From NCBI RefSeq assembly GCF_014191875.1, contig NZ_JACHXD010000013.1:102715-166714 (forward strand): a stretch of DNA of 64,000 nt, in the 5' to 3' direction. Every line of letters begins with the position of its first letter. The stretch's first letter is position 1. Below are positions 44,681 through 51,925 of this stretch, piece by piece. Origin of the DNA: Pseudoduganella violacea (GTDB lineage Bacteria; Pseudomonadota; Gammaproteobacteria; Burkholderiales; Burkholderiaceae_D). The translations under genes and the position numbers were made by a program. Below the pieces are notes generated by a model. It saw only the letters and a list, made by a program, of their open reading frames with translations, was not told where the DNA came from and did not search any database.

Positions 44681-44824
44681 ATGGATAAGCACACTCACCT
44701 GGCTGCGCCGGTGCGCTGCGCCCAGCGCCAGGCCGCCAGCATGCGCCGTCTGGCCTGGGGCTTGGCCCTGGCTTCGCTGATGCTCGCCGTGGCGCTGCCG
44801 CTGGCCGGCGCAGGATCGGCTTAG
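44681..44824 (+). CDS. Possible 47-residue membrane protein
   Basis: A short frame starts ATGGATAAGCAC nine bases after the 99-residue protein's stop. It has a basic N-terminal part and one hydrophobic segment (LAWGLALASLMLAVALPLAG), typical of a small single-span protein. AGGCCAAGGC precedes it. Its last four bases overlap the convergent proB stop codon. No homologue can be named; it may be a chance frame. Confidence 0.4.
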   Translation: MDKHTHLAAPVRCAQRQAASMRRLAWGLALASLMLAVALPLAGAGSA

Positions 44825-45939
44825 AGCAGCACCAGATTGTCGCGGTGGATCAGTTCCTGGCCTTCGACGAAGCCGAGGATGGCTTCGATCTCGGAGGATG
44901 GTTTGCGCATGATGCGGCGCGCTTCGGCGCTGGTGTAGTTGGACAGGCCACGCGCCACCGGCTGGCCGTCTTCGCCGACGCAGGTGATGACGGCGCCGCG
45001 TCCGAATTCGCCGCGCACGTCGCTGACGCCGATCGGCAGCAGCGACTTGCCTTCCTTGCTCAGCTTCTGCACCGCGCCGGCATCCAGCACCACCTGGCCG
45101 GCGGTATGCAGGTGATCGGCCATCCACTGCTTGCGCGCCGTGAGCTGGCCGGTCTGCGCCGCCAGCTCGGTGCCGATCTCCTCGCCGCAGGCGAGACGGG
45201 TCAGCACCTCGGCTTCGCGGCCGAAGGCGATCACAGTGTGCGCGCCGGATTTGGCGGCGCGCTTGGCGGCCAGGATCTTGGTCAGCATGCCGCCGCGGCC
45301 CAGACTGGAACCGGCGCCGCCGGCCATCGCTTCCAGCGCGGGATCGCCGGCTCGGCCATTGGTGATCAGGGTGGCGGCGGGATCTTTGCGCGGGTCGGCG
45401 CTGAACAGGCCACGCTGGTCGGTCAGGATGATCAGCGCATCGGCTTCGATCAGGTTGGCGACCAGGGCGCCCAGGGTATCGTTGTCGCCGAACTTGATCT
45501 CGTCGGTGACGACGGTGTCGTTCTCGTTGATGATGGGGACCACGCCCAGGCGCAGCAAGGTGGTCAGCGTGGAGCGCGCGTTCAGATAGCGTTCGCGGTC
45601 GGCCAGGTCGGCGTGCGTCAGCAGCACCTGGGCCGTGCCGATCTGGTGAGCGCGGAAACTGGTTTCGTAAATCTGGGCCAGGCCCATTTGGCCGACGGCG
45701 GCGCAGGCCTGCAATTCGTGGATATCGGTCGGACGCTGCTCGAAGCCCAGGCGCAGCATGCCTTCGGCAATCGCGCCCGAGCTGACCAGCACCACTTCCT
45801 TGCCCAGGGCGCGCAGCGCGGCAATCTGCGCGGCCCAGCGCGCGATGGCGGCATGGTCCAGGCCACGGCCATCGTTGGTCACCAGGGAGGAACCCACTTT
45901 CACGATGATGCGGGTGGCTTCTTGAATCAGGGATGTCAT
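44821..45939 (-). CDS. proB: Glutamate 5-kinase
   Basis: 372 residues. The amino-acid-kinase domain shows RIIVKVGSSLVTNDG, VVLVSSGAIAEGMLRLG, VPIINENDTVVTDEIKFGDN and LIILTDQRGLFSADPR. A C-terminal PUA domain (about 280-372, AGAVQKLSKEGKSLLPIGV) is present, as in enteric ProB. It phosphorylates glutamate in the first step of proline synthesis and is usually inhibited by proline. It lies downstream of obgE on the same strand, separated by a terminator-like hairpin. Confidence 0.96.
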   Translation of the reverse strand: MTSLIQEATRIIVKVGSSLVTNDGRGLDHAAIARWAAQIAALRALGKEVVLVSSGAIAEGMLRLGFEQRPTDIHELQACAAVGQMGLAQIYETSFRAHQIGTAQVLLTHADLADRERYLNARSTLTTLLRLGVVPIINENDTVVTDEIKFGDNDTLGALVANLIEADALIILTDQRGLFSADPRKDPAATLITNGRAGDPALEAMAGGAGSSLGRGGMLTKILAAKRAAKSGAHTVIAFGREAEVLTRLACGEEIGTELAAQTGQLTARKQWMADHLHTAGQVVLDAGAVQKLSKEGKSLLPIGVSDVRGEFGRGAVITCVGEDGQPVARGLSNYTSAEARRIMRKPSSEIEAILGFVEGQELIHRDNLVLL

Positions 45940-45992
45940 GTGCGGCGTTTCTCGTTAAAGGGGACGATAAAACTTGCGATGTGCTGCAGCCG

Positions 45993-46034
45993 GAAAAACA
46001 AACGGCATAAGCGATGAGATCGATTATGCCGTTG
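45993..46034 (-). terminator. Terminator after obgE
   Basis: On the minus strand the stem AACGGCATAA/TTATGCCGTT (13-base loop) is followed by a T-rich tail (TGTTTTTCC). It lies between the obgE stop and the proB start. Confidence 0.65.
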
Positions 46035-46068
46035 CTGAAGAATTAAATGAAGAGGGTGGCTCGAAGAA

Positions 46069-47178
46069 TCAGTCCAGAACCTTGAAACGTGGATCATCCG
46101 GATCGATGGACGAGATACCGCGCGCTTCCTCGGTCATCTGCGTTTCTTCGGAACGCTGCTCGCTGTGGCGCTTCTCTTCCAGGTATTTGTAGATCGCGTT
46201 GACCAGGTCTTGCGTGCCTTCGTGGCTCAGGGCCGAAATCTCGAAGACCGGCCCCTTGAAGCCCATCTTCTTGACGAAGTCCTTGACCTTCTTGGCGCGT
46301 TCTTCGGCAGGAATCACGTCCAGCTTGTTGAGCACCAGCCAGCGCGGCTTCTCGCCCAGCGCCGGATCGTACTTCTGCAATTCCTTGACCAGGGCCTTGG
46401 CTTCCTTGACCGGATCGACCGTCGCCTCGAACGGCGCCAGGTCGACGATATGCAGCAGCAGGCCGGTGCGCGACAGGTGGCGCAAGAACTGGTGACCCAG
46501 GCCCGCGCCTTCAGCCGCGCCTTCGATCAGGCCTGGAATGTCGGCGATCACGAAGCTCTTCTCGTGCGACACGCGGACCACGCCCAGGTTCGGGTGCAGG
46601 GTGGTGAACGGGTAATCGGCAATCTTCGGACGCGCATTCGACACGGCCGTGATGAAGGTGGACTTGCCCGCGTTCGGCATGCCCAGCAGACCCACGTCGG
46701 CCAGGATCTTCAGCTCCAGGCGCAGTTCGCGGCGTTCGCCTTCCTTGCCTTCGGTCTTTTGACGCGGCGCACGGTTAGTCGACGTCTTGAAGTGAATATT
46801 GCCCCAGCCGCCCTCGCCGCCCTTGGCCAGCATTTCGGTCTGACCGTGCTCGGTCATGTCGGCGATGATTTCGCCCGACACTTCGTCGATGATCAGCGTG
46901 CCGACCGGCATGCGCAGCACGACGTCGTCGGCACCCTTGCCATAGCAGTCGGAACCGCGGCCGGATTCGCCATCCTTGGCGCGGTGCATCTTCGAAAAGC
47001 GGTAGTCGACCAGCGTGTTGACGTTGCGGTCGGCTACGGCCCAGATGGTGCCGCCCTTGCCGCCGTCGCCGCCGTCCGGGCCGCCGAAGGGTCTAAATTT
47101 TTCACGGCAAAAAGAGGCGCAGCCATTGCCGCCGTTGCCGGCGATGACTTCAATTCTTGCTTCGTCGATAAACTTCAT
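46069..47178 (-). CDS. obgE: GTPase Obg/CgtA
   Basis: 369 residues. The glycine-rich Obg fold (1-158, IEVIAGNGGNGCASFCREKF and RGSDCYGKGADDVVLRMPVG) is followed by a G domain with GMPNAGKST (G1), DIPGLIEGA (G3) and LNKLDV (G4) and a charged C-terminal tail ending DDPRFKVLD. It is an essential GTPase in ribosome maturation and the stress response. It sits behind rplU-rpmA in the conserved order found across proteobacteria. Confidence 0.98.
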   Translation of the reverse strand: MKFIDEARIEVIAGNGGNGCASFCREKFRPFGGPDGGDGGKGGTIWAVADRNVNTLVDYRFSKMHRAKDGESGRGSDCYGKGADDVVLRMPVGTLIIDEVSGEIIADMTEHGQTEMLAKGGEGGWGNIHFKTSTNRAPRQKTEGKEGERRELRLELKILADVGLLGMPNAGKSTFITAVSNARPKIADYPFTTLHPNLGVVRVSHEKSFVIADIPGLIEGAAEGAGLGHQFLRHLSRTGLLLHIVDLAPFEATVDPVKEAKALVKELQKYDPALGEKPRWLVLNKLDVIPAEERAKKVKDFVKKMGFKGPVFEISALSHEGTQDLVNAIYKYLEEKRHSEQRSEETQMTEEARGISSIDPDDPRFKVLD

Positions 47179-47196
47179 AATGTGCCGCCATAAAAC

Positions 47197-47229
47197 TAAA
47201 AAGGCCCTACCGCTGGCAGAGCCTTTCGA
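47197..47229 (-). terminator. Hairpin between rpmA and obgE
   Basis: On the minus strand AAAGGCTCTGCC pairs imperfectly with GGTAGGGCCTTT and is followed by further T. It could partly terminate the rplU-rpmA transcript before obgE, lowering obgE expression relative to the ribosomal proteins. Confidence 0.6.
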
Positions 47230-47267
47230 TTGAAGGCTTGCGCCTTACTGTGCGTGGTAGCCTGCGC

Positions 47268-47528
47268 TTAAGCAGCTGCTACGACGGTGACAAACTTGTG
47301 GTTGCCAGCGCCTTTGATCACGAACTTCACAACGCCGTCCACCAGAGCGAACAGGGTGTGGTCCTTACCGGTGCCTACGCCTTCGCCAGCGCGCACTGGG
47401 GTGCCGCGTTGACGAATGATGATGCCGCCAGCATTGATCTTTTGGCCGCCGTAAACCTTAACGCCCAGGCGTTTTGATTCTGAGTCGCGGCCGTTGCGGG
47501 TAGTGCCGCCGCCTTTTTTGTGTGCCAT
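47268..47528 (-). CDS. rpmA: 50S ribosomal protein L27
   Basis: 86 residues. AHKKGGGTTRNGRDSESKRL is the diagnostic N-terminus, continuing KVYGGQKINAGGIIIRQRGT. It is part of the large subunit near the peptidyl-transferase centre. No N-terminal extension of the Firmicutes type is present. AAGGAG precedes the ATG. It lies 42 bases after rplU, as in nearly all bacteria. Confidence 0.98.
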   Translation of the reverse strand: MAHKKGGGTTRNGRDSESKRLGVKVYGGQKINAGGIIIRQRGTPVRAGEGVGTGKDHTLFALVDGVVKFVIKGAGNHKFVTVVAAA

Positions 47529-47570
47529 TTAATTACTCCTTAGATAGCTGTAAATTCGGGCAAACAGCTA

Positions 47571-47882
47571 TTAGCCGTTGATCGAAACGATTTGGATTTC
47601 GGTGTAGTTCTGACGGTGACCTTGATGCTTTTGGTAGTGCTTACGACGACGCATCTTGAAGATTTTCACCTTGTCGTGACGACCTTGGGAAACCACTTTC
47701 ACCAGAACCTTTGCACCTTCAACCAGTGGGGCACCAAACTTGATGGTGTCGCCCGCGCCAACGGCGAGAACTTGATCGATGGTGAGTTCGGAACCAATGT
47801 CAGCAGGTATCTGTTCTACTTTGAGTTTTTCGCCAGCGACAACTTTGTACTGTTTGCCACCGGTTTTTATGACCGCGTACAT
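47571..47882 (-). CDS. rplU: 50S ribosomal protein L21
   Basis: 103 residues starting MYAVIKTGGKQYKV at 47882, with GAGG upstream; a longer frame adds six non-conserved residues. The block KVKIFKMRRRKHYQKHQGHR and the end EIQIVSING are typical of L21, which binds 23S rRNA. It is the first gene of rplU-rpmA and is divergently oriented to ispB, with which it shares the 200-base promoter region. Confidence 0.98.
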   Translation of the reverse strand: MYAVIKTGGKQYKVVAGEKLKVEQIPADIGSELTIDQVLAVGAGDTIKFGAPLVEGAKVLVKVVSQGRHDKVKIFKMRRRKHYQKHQGHRQNYTEIQIVSING

Positions 47883-48082
47883 GATTTGAAACCTCATCAA
47901 ATGTTAAGAAAATCGCCCTGTCTCAACACCCGGCAGAGCTGGGCGGAAAAGGGAGAACCAACGATTATACATGGCTTCGGATTTTCCGTCAAAAACTATT
48001 CACAAAGCCTGCCGCTCGTGGTATGTCGGCAACGCATGGCGTATAATCGCGGCACCTAATATTCGTCCAACGCAGGTTCGCC

Positions 48083-49072
48083 TTGTCCGCCGCTACCCAA
48101 ACCTCCACCCAGAACAACATCACCAGCACCATCGCCACCGATATGGACGCGGTCAACGCGGTGATCCGCCAACGCCTCCACTCCGAAGTCGCGCTGGTCA
48201 ACCAGATCGCAGAGTACATCATCAGCGCCGGCGGCAAACGCATCCGCCCGGTCCTGGTGCTGCTGGTGGCCAACGCCTACGCCTACCAGGGCGTGGCGCA
48301 CCACGAGCTGGCGGCGGTCGTGGAATTCATCCACACCGCGACCCTGCTGCACGACGACGTGGTGGACGAGTCCTCGATGCGGCGCGGCCGCCAGACCGCC
48401 AACGCGCTGTTCGGCAATGCCGCCTCGGTGCTGGTGGGCGACTTCCTGTACTCGCGCTCCTTCCAGATGATGGTGTCGCTGAATAATATGCGCGTGATGC
48501 AGATCCTGTCGGACGCCACCAATGTGATCGCCGAGGGCGAAGTGCTGCAGCTGCTGAATATGCACGATCCGGACGTGAGCCGCGAACGCTATCTGCAGGT
48601 GATCCGCTCCAAGACCGCCAAGCTGTTCGAAGCGGCGGCCGAACTGGGCGCCCTGGTCGCCGGCGCGAACGACGCGCAAATCGCCGCCGCCGGCGAATAC
48701 GGCCGCTCGCTGGGCACCGCCTTCCAGCTGATCGACGATGTGCTGGACTATGCCGGCGACGCCGCCGAAATCGGCAAGAACGTGGGCGACGACCTGCGCG
48801 AAGGCAAACCGACCCTGCCGCTGATCTATCTGATGGAAAACGGCACGTCGGAACAGCGCGAACTGGTGCGCTCCTGCATCGAGAACGGCGACGAGCAGCA
48901 CTTCGACACCATCCTGGCCGCAGTCACCAGCAGCGGCGCGCTCGATTACACGCGCCGCGAAGCCGAGGTGGCCGCCCAGCGCGCCATCGACGCCATCGCC
49001 GACCTGCCGGACAGCCAGTACAAACAATCGCTGCTGCAACTGGCGCGCTTCGCGGTCGACCGCAAGCACTAA
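48083..49072 (+). CDS. ispB: Octaprenyl (polyprenyl) diphosphate synthase
   Basis: 329 residues. The two aspartate-rich motifs are present, LLHDDVVDESSMRRG and QLIDDVLDYAGD, with GGKRIRPVLVLLV for substrate binding. It condenses IPP onto farnesyl diphosphate to make the ubiquinone side chain. The start is probably TTG at 48083 with CAGG upstream; an internal ATG at codon 21 is a possible alternative. It is divergent from rplU, a common pairing in proteobacteria. A hairpin terminator follows. Confidence 0.95.
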   Translation: MSAATQTSTQNNITSTIATDMDAVNAVIRQRLHSEVALVNQIAEYIISAGGKRIRPVLVLLVANAYAYQGVAHHELAAVVEFIHTATLLHDDVVDESSMRRGRQTANALFGNAASVLVGDFLYSRSFQMMVSLNNMRVMQILSDATNVIAEGEVLQLLNMHDPDVSRERYLQVIRSKTAKLFEAAAELGALVAGANDAQIAAAGEYGRSLGTAFQLIDDVLDYAGDAAEIGKNVGDDLREGKPTLPLIYLMENGTSEQRELVRSCIENGDEQHFDTILAAVTSSGALDYTRREAEVAAQRAIDAIADLPDSQYKQSLLQLARFAVDRKH

Positions 49073-49089
49073 GCAGCTCAGCTCTCAGC

Positions 49090-49120
49090 AAAACGGCGCC
49101 TCAGGCGCCGTTTGTTTTTA
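49090..49120 (+). terminator. Terminator after ispB
   Basis: Stem AAACGGCGCC/GGCGCCGTTT with loop TCA, followed by GTTTTT. It also abuts the 3' end of the convergent arsC gene. Confidence 0.85.
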
Positions 49121-49465
49121 CAGGATCTCTTTCACGATCTCGGGCGGACGGCACAGGCGCACGCCCTTCTCCGTCACCACGAAGGGACGGTTGATCAATT
49201 CCGGATGCGCCATCATGGCGTCCACCAACTGCTCGTCCGACAGGGCGGTGTCGGCCAGGCCGAGCTGTTCGTAGATTTCGCCCTTGTCGCGCATGGCGCC
49301 ACGCGCCGTCAGGCCGGCACGGTCGATCAGGTCGACCAGGACGGCACGGGTGGGCGGGGTTTTCAGGTATTCGATGATTTCCGGCTCGACACCCGCTGCG
49401 CGGATCAAGGCCAGGGCGCCGCGCGAGTTGCTGCAGGCGTTGTTGTGGTAGATGGTGATGGTCAT
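49118..49465 (-). CDS. arsC: ArsC-family arsenate reductase (glutaredoxin type)
   Basis: 115 residues from the ATG at 49465 (AAGGGGAG upstream). The thioredoxin-like fold begins MTITIYHNNACSNSRGALAL with C11 in the active-site loop, and INRPFVVTEKGVRLCRPPE follows near the C-terminus, where the arsenate-binding arginines lie. Such proteins reduce arsenate with glutathione/glutaredoxin. No other ars genes are adjacent, so a housekeeping Spx/ArsC-like role is also possible. Confidence 0.87.
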   Translation of the reverse strand: MTITIYHNNACSNSRGALALIRAAGVEPEIIEYLKTPPTRAVLVDLIDRAGLTARGAMRDKGEIYEQLGLADTALSDEQLVDAMMAHPELINRPFVVTEKGVRLCRPPEIVKEIL

Positions 49466-49597
49466 GGCACTCCCCTTATTCTGTGGCGAGGATAATAGGC
49501 AAAGCTGTTGGGGGATGCAAGTTTTGATCTGCCGCAAACTTCCTATTTGATATAGTTGATAAATACCTAAAGTTCTGCTTTAATAAGTCCACACCGT

Positions 49598-49674
49598 CGG
49601 GGTGTAGCTTAGCCCGGTAGAGCGCTACGTTCGGGACGTAGAGGCCGGAGGTTCGAATCCTCTCACCCCGACCA
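49598..49674 (+). tRNA. tRNA-Pro (anticodon CGG)
   Basis: 77 bases including an encoded CCA. The acceptor stem CGGGGTG/CACCCCG, D-arm TAGCTTAGCCCGGTAGAGC, anticodon loop TTCGGGA (CGG) and T-arm GGAGGTTCGAATCCTCT all fold properly. The C at position 1 and the CGG anticodon identify a proline tRNA. It is followed by a terminator hairpin. The region beyond carries accessory-type genes. Confidence 0.97.
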
Positions 49675-49689
49675 CAGAATTCCTTACAA

Positions 49690-49718
49690 AACAGCGGGTT
49701 ATGCAACCCGCTGTTTTT
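49690..49718 (+). terminator. Terminator after tRNA-Pro
   Basis: Stem ACAGCGGGTT/AACCCGCTGT with loop ATGC, followed by TTTT. Confidence 0.85.
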
Positions 49719-49967
49719 GTTTGCAGGTCGGTCGGTGGCAAATCCGTGGCGCTGACTATTTGACGCTCCTGCGCTTGGAAAAACTGTGCCTGATTTAAGG
49801 CCGATTTGGCCGAAGAGCTAAAAGCTCAAAAAATCATGCCCTCTCGCAAACGCTACTTATGTATCGCCTTCAAATCACTGCCAGCAGAACTACAAGAGGC
49901 CTTCGCCCCGTACTTCGATAGATGAACTAGCGCTTACCAGTCGCATTGCGAACGACCACCCAAGCGC

Positions 49968-50261
49968 TCATGCTCCTGTTTTTCTGGCGGCTACCACTCC
50001 CACCCGCAGTCCCATCGGCTTTAACAGCTTTTCCACCGTGACCAACGTCGGGCTGGCGTCGCCGCGTTCGATATCGGCCAACGCACGCGCCGACACGCCG
50101 CACAGGCGCGCGTATTCCGCAATCGTTAAGCGTAGAGTGCTGCGGATTTTTTTGACGACGACGTGAATGGCGAGCCCGGGACTGGCTTCCAGTTCTTCCG
50201 ACAGGCTACGCCGCGCTTGGAGTTCTTCCGCTGGCGTCAAAGGCTTGAAACGCTTGTCCAT
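49968..50261 (-). CDS. HipB-like XRE-family antitoxin/regulator
   Basis: 97 residues. A helix-turn-helix of XRE type occupies about 40-80 (IRSTLRLTIAEYARLCGVSA, then ALADIERGDASPTLVTVEKL). Its ATG overlaps the stop of the preceding hipA reading frame by one base, so this is a hipA-hipB pair in the order toxin first, the reverse of E. coli hipBA. It would bind the operator of its operon and neutralise HipA. The HipA partner here is broken, leaving HipB as an apparently intact remnant regulator. Confidence 0.82.
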   Translation of the reverse strand: MDKRFKPLTPAEELQARRSLSEELEASPGLAIHVVVKKIRSTLRLTIAEYARLCGVSARALADIERGDASPTLVTVEKLLKPMGLRVGVVAARKTGA

Positions 50262-51298
50262 TAGAGCCTCTCCACTTGCGCCCTGACCCGGTCAAGCGCG
50301 TGCGCAATCGGCTTCAGGTATTGCTGTTCATCGATGCCCATACCAATAGCTGCCGTATAGACGTCGGCCAGCGGCGCAGCCATAGGCCGGATGCGCGCAA
50401 CGAGAAGATCGCGGTCGACCTGTCCCGCTTTCGCCGCTTGAGTAATCGCGCTACTCCAGTCAGGGGAGCCGCCATCGTCCCGGTCCCAGCGCATCTTGCG
50501 CGCAATTCCATCCGGGTGCAGCCACATGGGCGCAAAGTCGAACAAGGGTGTCAGGCCTATGGTGCCATCCGGGCGCCGCTGGACAGCCGTGTTGCGGCCA
50601 TGGTTGTCCTTATTCCCCAACGCGACATTGGCCATGTCGCGCCGTACATACTCAGCCAACTCGGCGACAGGATCGGTGGCTACCTGCGCAAGCCTGCGGC
50701 ACATCTCGTTATGCGTAGGTGCGCTGCCGAATCCCGTCAGCCCACAGAATGAAGCAGCGCTCTCCTGGCCGTAGCGAATCACCTGGCCATCCTTAACTTC
50801 CCGGTCAAAACGTGGAATGAACAGCGCCCGGCCGGCAAGATGCAACGGCTTATAGACACTTAAGCCCAGATGTCGGGCAAGGTTCATATAGGGTTCTTCC
50901 AGGCGCAAAATTTCCGCCAGGCGCGGGTCGGCCCCCCGCCCAAACTAACGAGGAAGTGCTCGGCAGCGTCTTCGTCCTTCAGCGTGTGATCGAGATAGAA
51001 CAATCCGTCGTGAGCGCGGGTAAGCAAAATCTTGGGCCATTCGACCATAACCTTGGGGTAATAGATCGGCGAGAAACGGAGGCCAAGTATCGAGAGGCTG
51101 GCCAACAATGCTCACCGGCATGTATGCCGACAACGCGGCCGCATCGTTTCGTTCGTAATATTCGAGGGCGTAGCCCGGCGAATAGGCCAGATACGTAGCC
51201 GCAGCGATTCCTCGCGCCTGATCGCCGGTGAGGTCGACCGCCGCCGCGTCACGCCAGCGGTCCTCGATGAAAATCTGGATTGTGCAAATTTTGCTCAT
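50261..51298 (-). pseudogene. Broken HipA-family Ser/Thr kinase toxin gene
   Basis: Three reading-frame pieces together cover a HipA. Piece 1 (51298 down to about 51041) holds the N-terminal domain, ending LADLLPQGYGR. Piece 2 (about 51040-50955, another frame) starts at WPKILLTRAHDGLFYLDHTL and reaches EHFLV. Piece 3 (about 50950-50261, a third frame) has RLAEILRLEEPYMNLARHLG, LFIPRFDR and the kinase block NKDNHGRNTAV with LFDFAPM. About 80-100 residues normally found between LLPQGYGR and WPKILL are missing, and GTTAGTTT seems to lack one base against an expected GTTAAGTTT (VKF). The toxin is therefore probably inactive, although piece 3 keeps the catalytic residues. Boundaries of the pieces are approximate. 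Confidence 0.8.
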
Positions 51299-51393
51299 TT
51301 GAGCAGAATAGCAGCATTAATATCGCGTAAAAACATCACGAATATGCTACTAAACTGCCGAAATGATAGGCTGGACTTGCCCACGGTTTGGAA

Positions 51394-51711
51394 TTAGCCG
51401 CCTACGCGCTGCTCGGCCTTGGGCACACGATAGTTGACTGGCAGGAGGCTTTTCTCCATATCGGATATATATTTTGCGAACAATTGCGGACGCGAGGCCA
51501 CGCCCAGCTTGCGGTAGATAGACAAGGTCTGCTCTTTAACGGTGGCAGTTCCCTTTCCTAAAATGATGGCCACTTCCGGCAGGCTTTTGCCAGCCAGCAG
51601 CCAATGGCAGACTTGCGCTTCGCATGGGCTGAGCTGGCGTTGGTAGGCGTAGGTGTGTTCCGTTTCCGCTACTGAACTACATGAAGCATCGGAGGGTATG
51701 GACTTGGCCAT
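51394..51711 (-). CDS. Small LuxR-type HTH regulator
   Basis: 105 residues, essentially only a LuxR C-terminal DNA-binding domain (about 25-80, LSPCEAQVCHWLLAGKS then ATVKEQTLSIYRKLGVASRP). There is no receiver or ligand domain. AGGAGA lies about ten bases before the ATG. The stop lies about 95 bases before the hipA start on the same strand. The target genes are unknown; candidates are the neighbouring hip and argS genes. Confidence 0.8.
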   Translation of the reverse strand: MAKSIPSDASCSSVAETEHTYAYQRQLSPCEAQVCHWLLAGKSLPEVAIILGKGTATVKEQTLSIYRKLGVASRPQLFAKYISDMEKSLLPVNYRVPKAEQRVGG

Positions 51712-51925
51712 AGGTAAATGTCTCCTATCAATTTTGCTCTTTTAAGAAGACAGCACCGCCGTTTTACCTAGGCGTGGCGGCGCTGCCGCTAGGTGACTGT
51801 TGCTTGAATCCTTATTGTAAATAGCATAATTTGGATAAAATCTATTCAAATGTATCAAAAAAATAATTATTATTAGCTTTTGATGGCACACTGATCCCAT
51901 CGCCATCAAAAATTTTGTCAAACAA

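Noticed and set aside
49598..49674. tRNA-Pro as an active integration site with a duplicated 3' end
   Set aside because: I saw no second copy of the tRNA end and no integrase in the following sequence, so no attachment site pair is claimed.
49836..49925. 29-codon plus-strand frame after tRNA-Pro (MPSRKRYLCIAFKSLPAE...)
   Set aside because: It reads like protein-coding sequence but is too short, with no clear ribosome-binding site. It may be a remnant and is not claimed as a gene.
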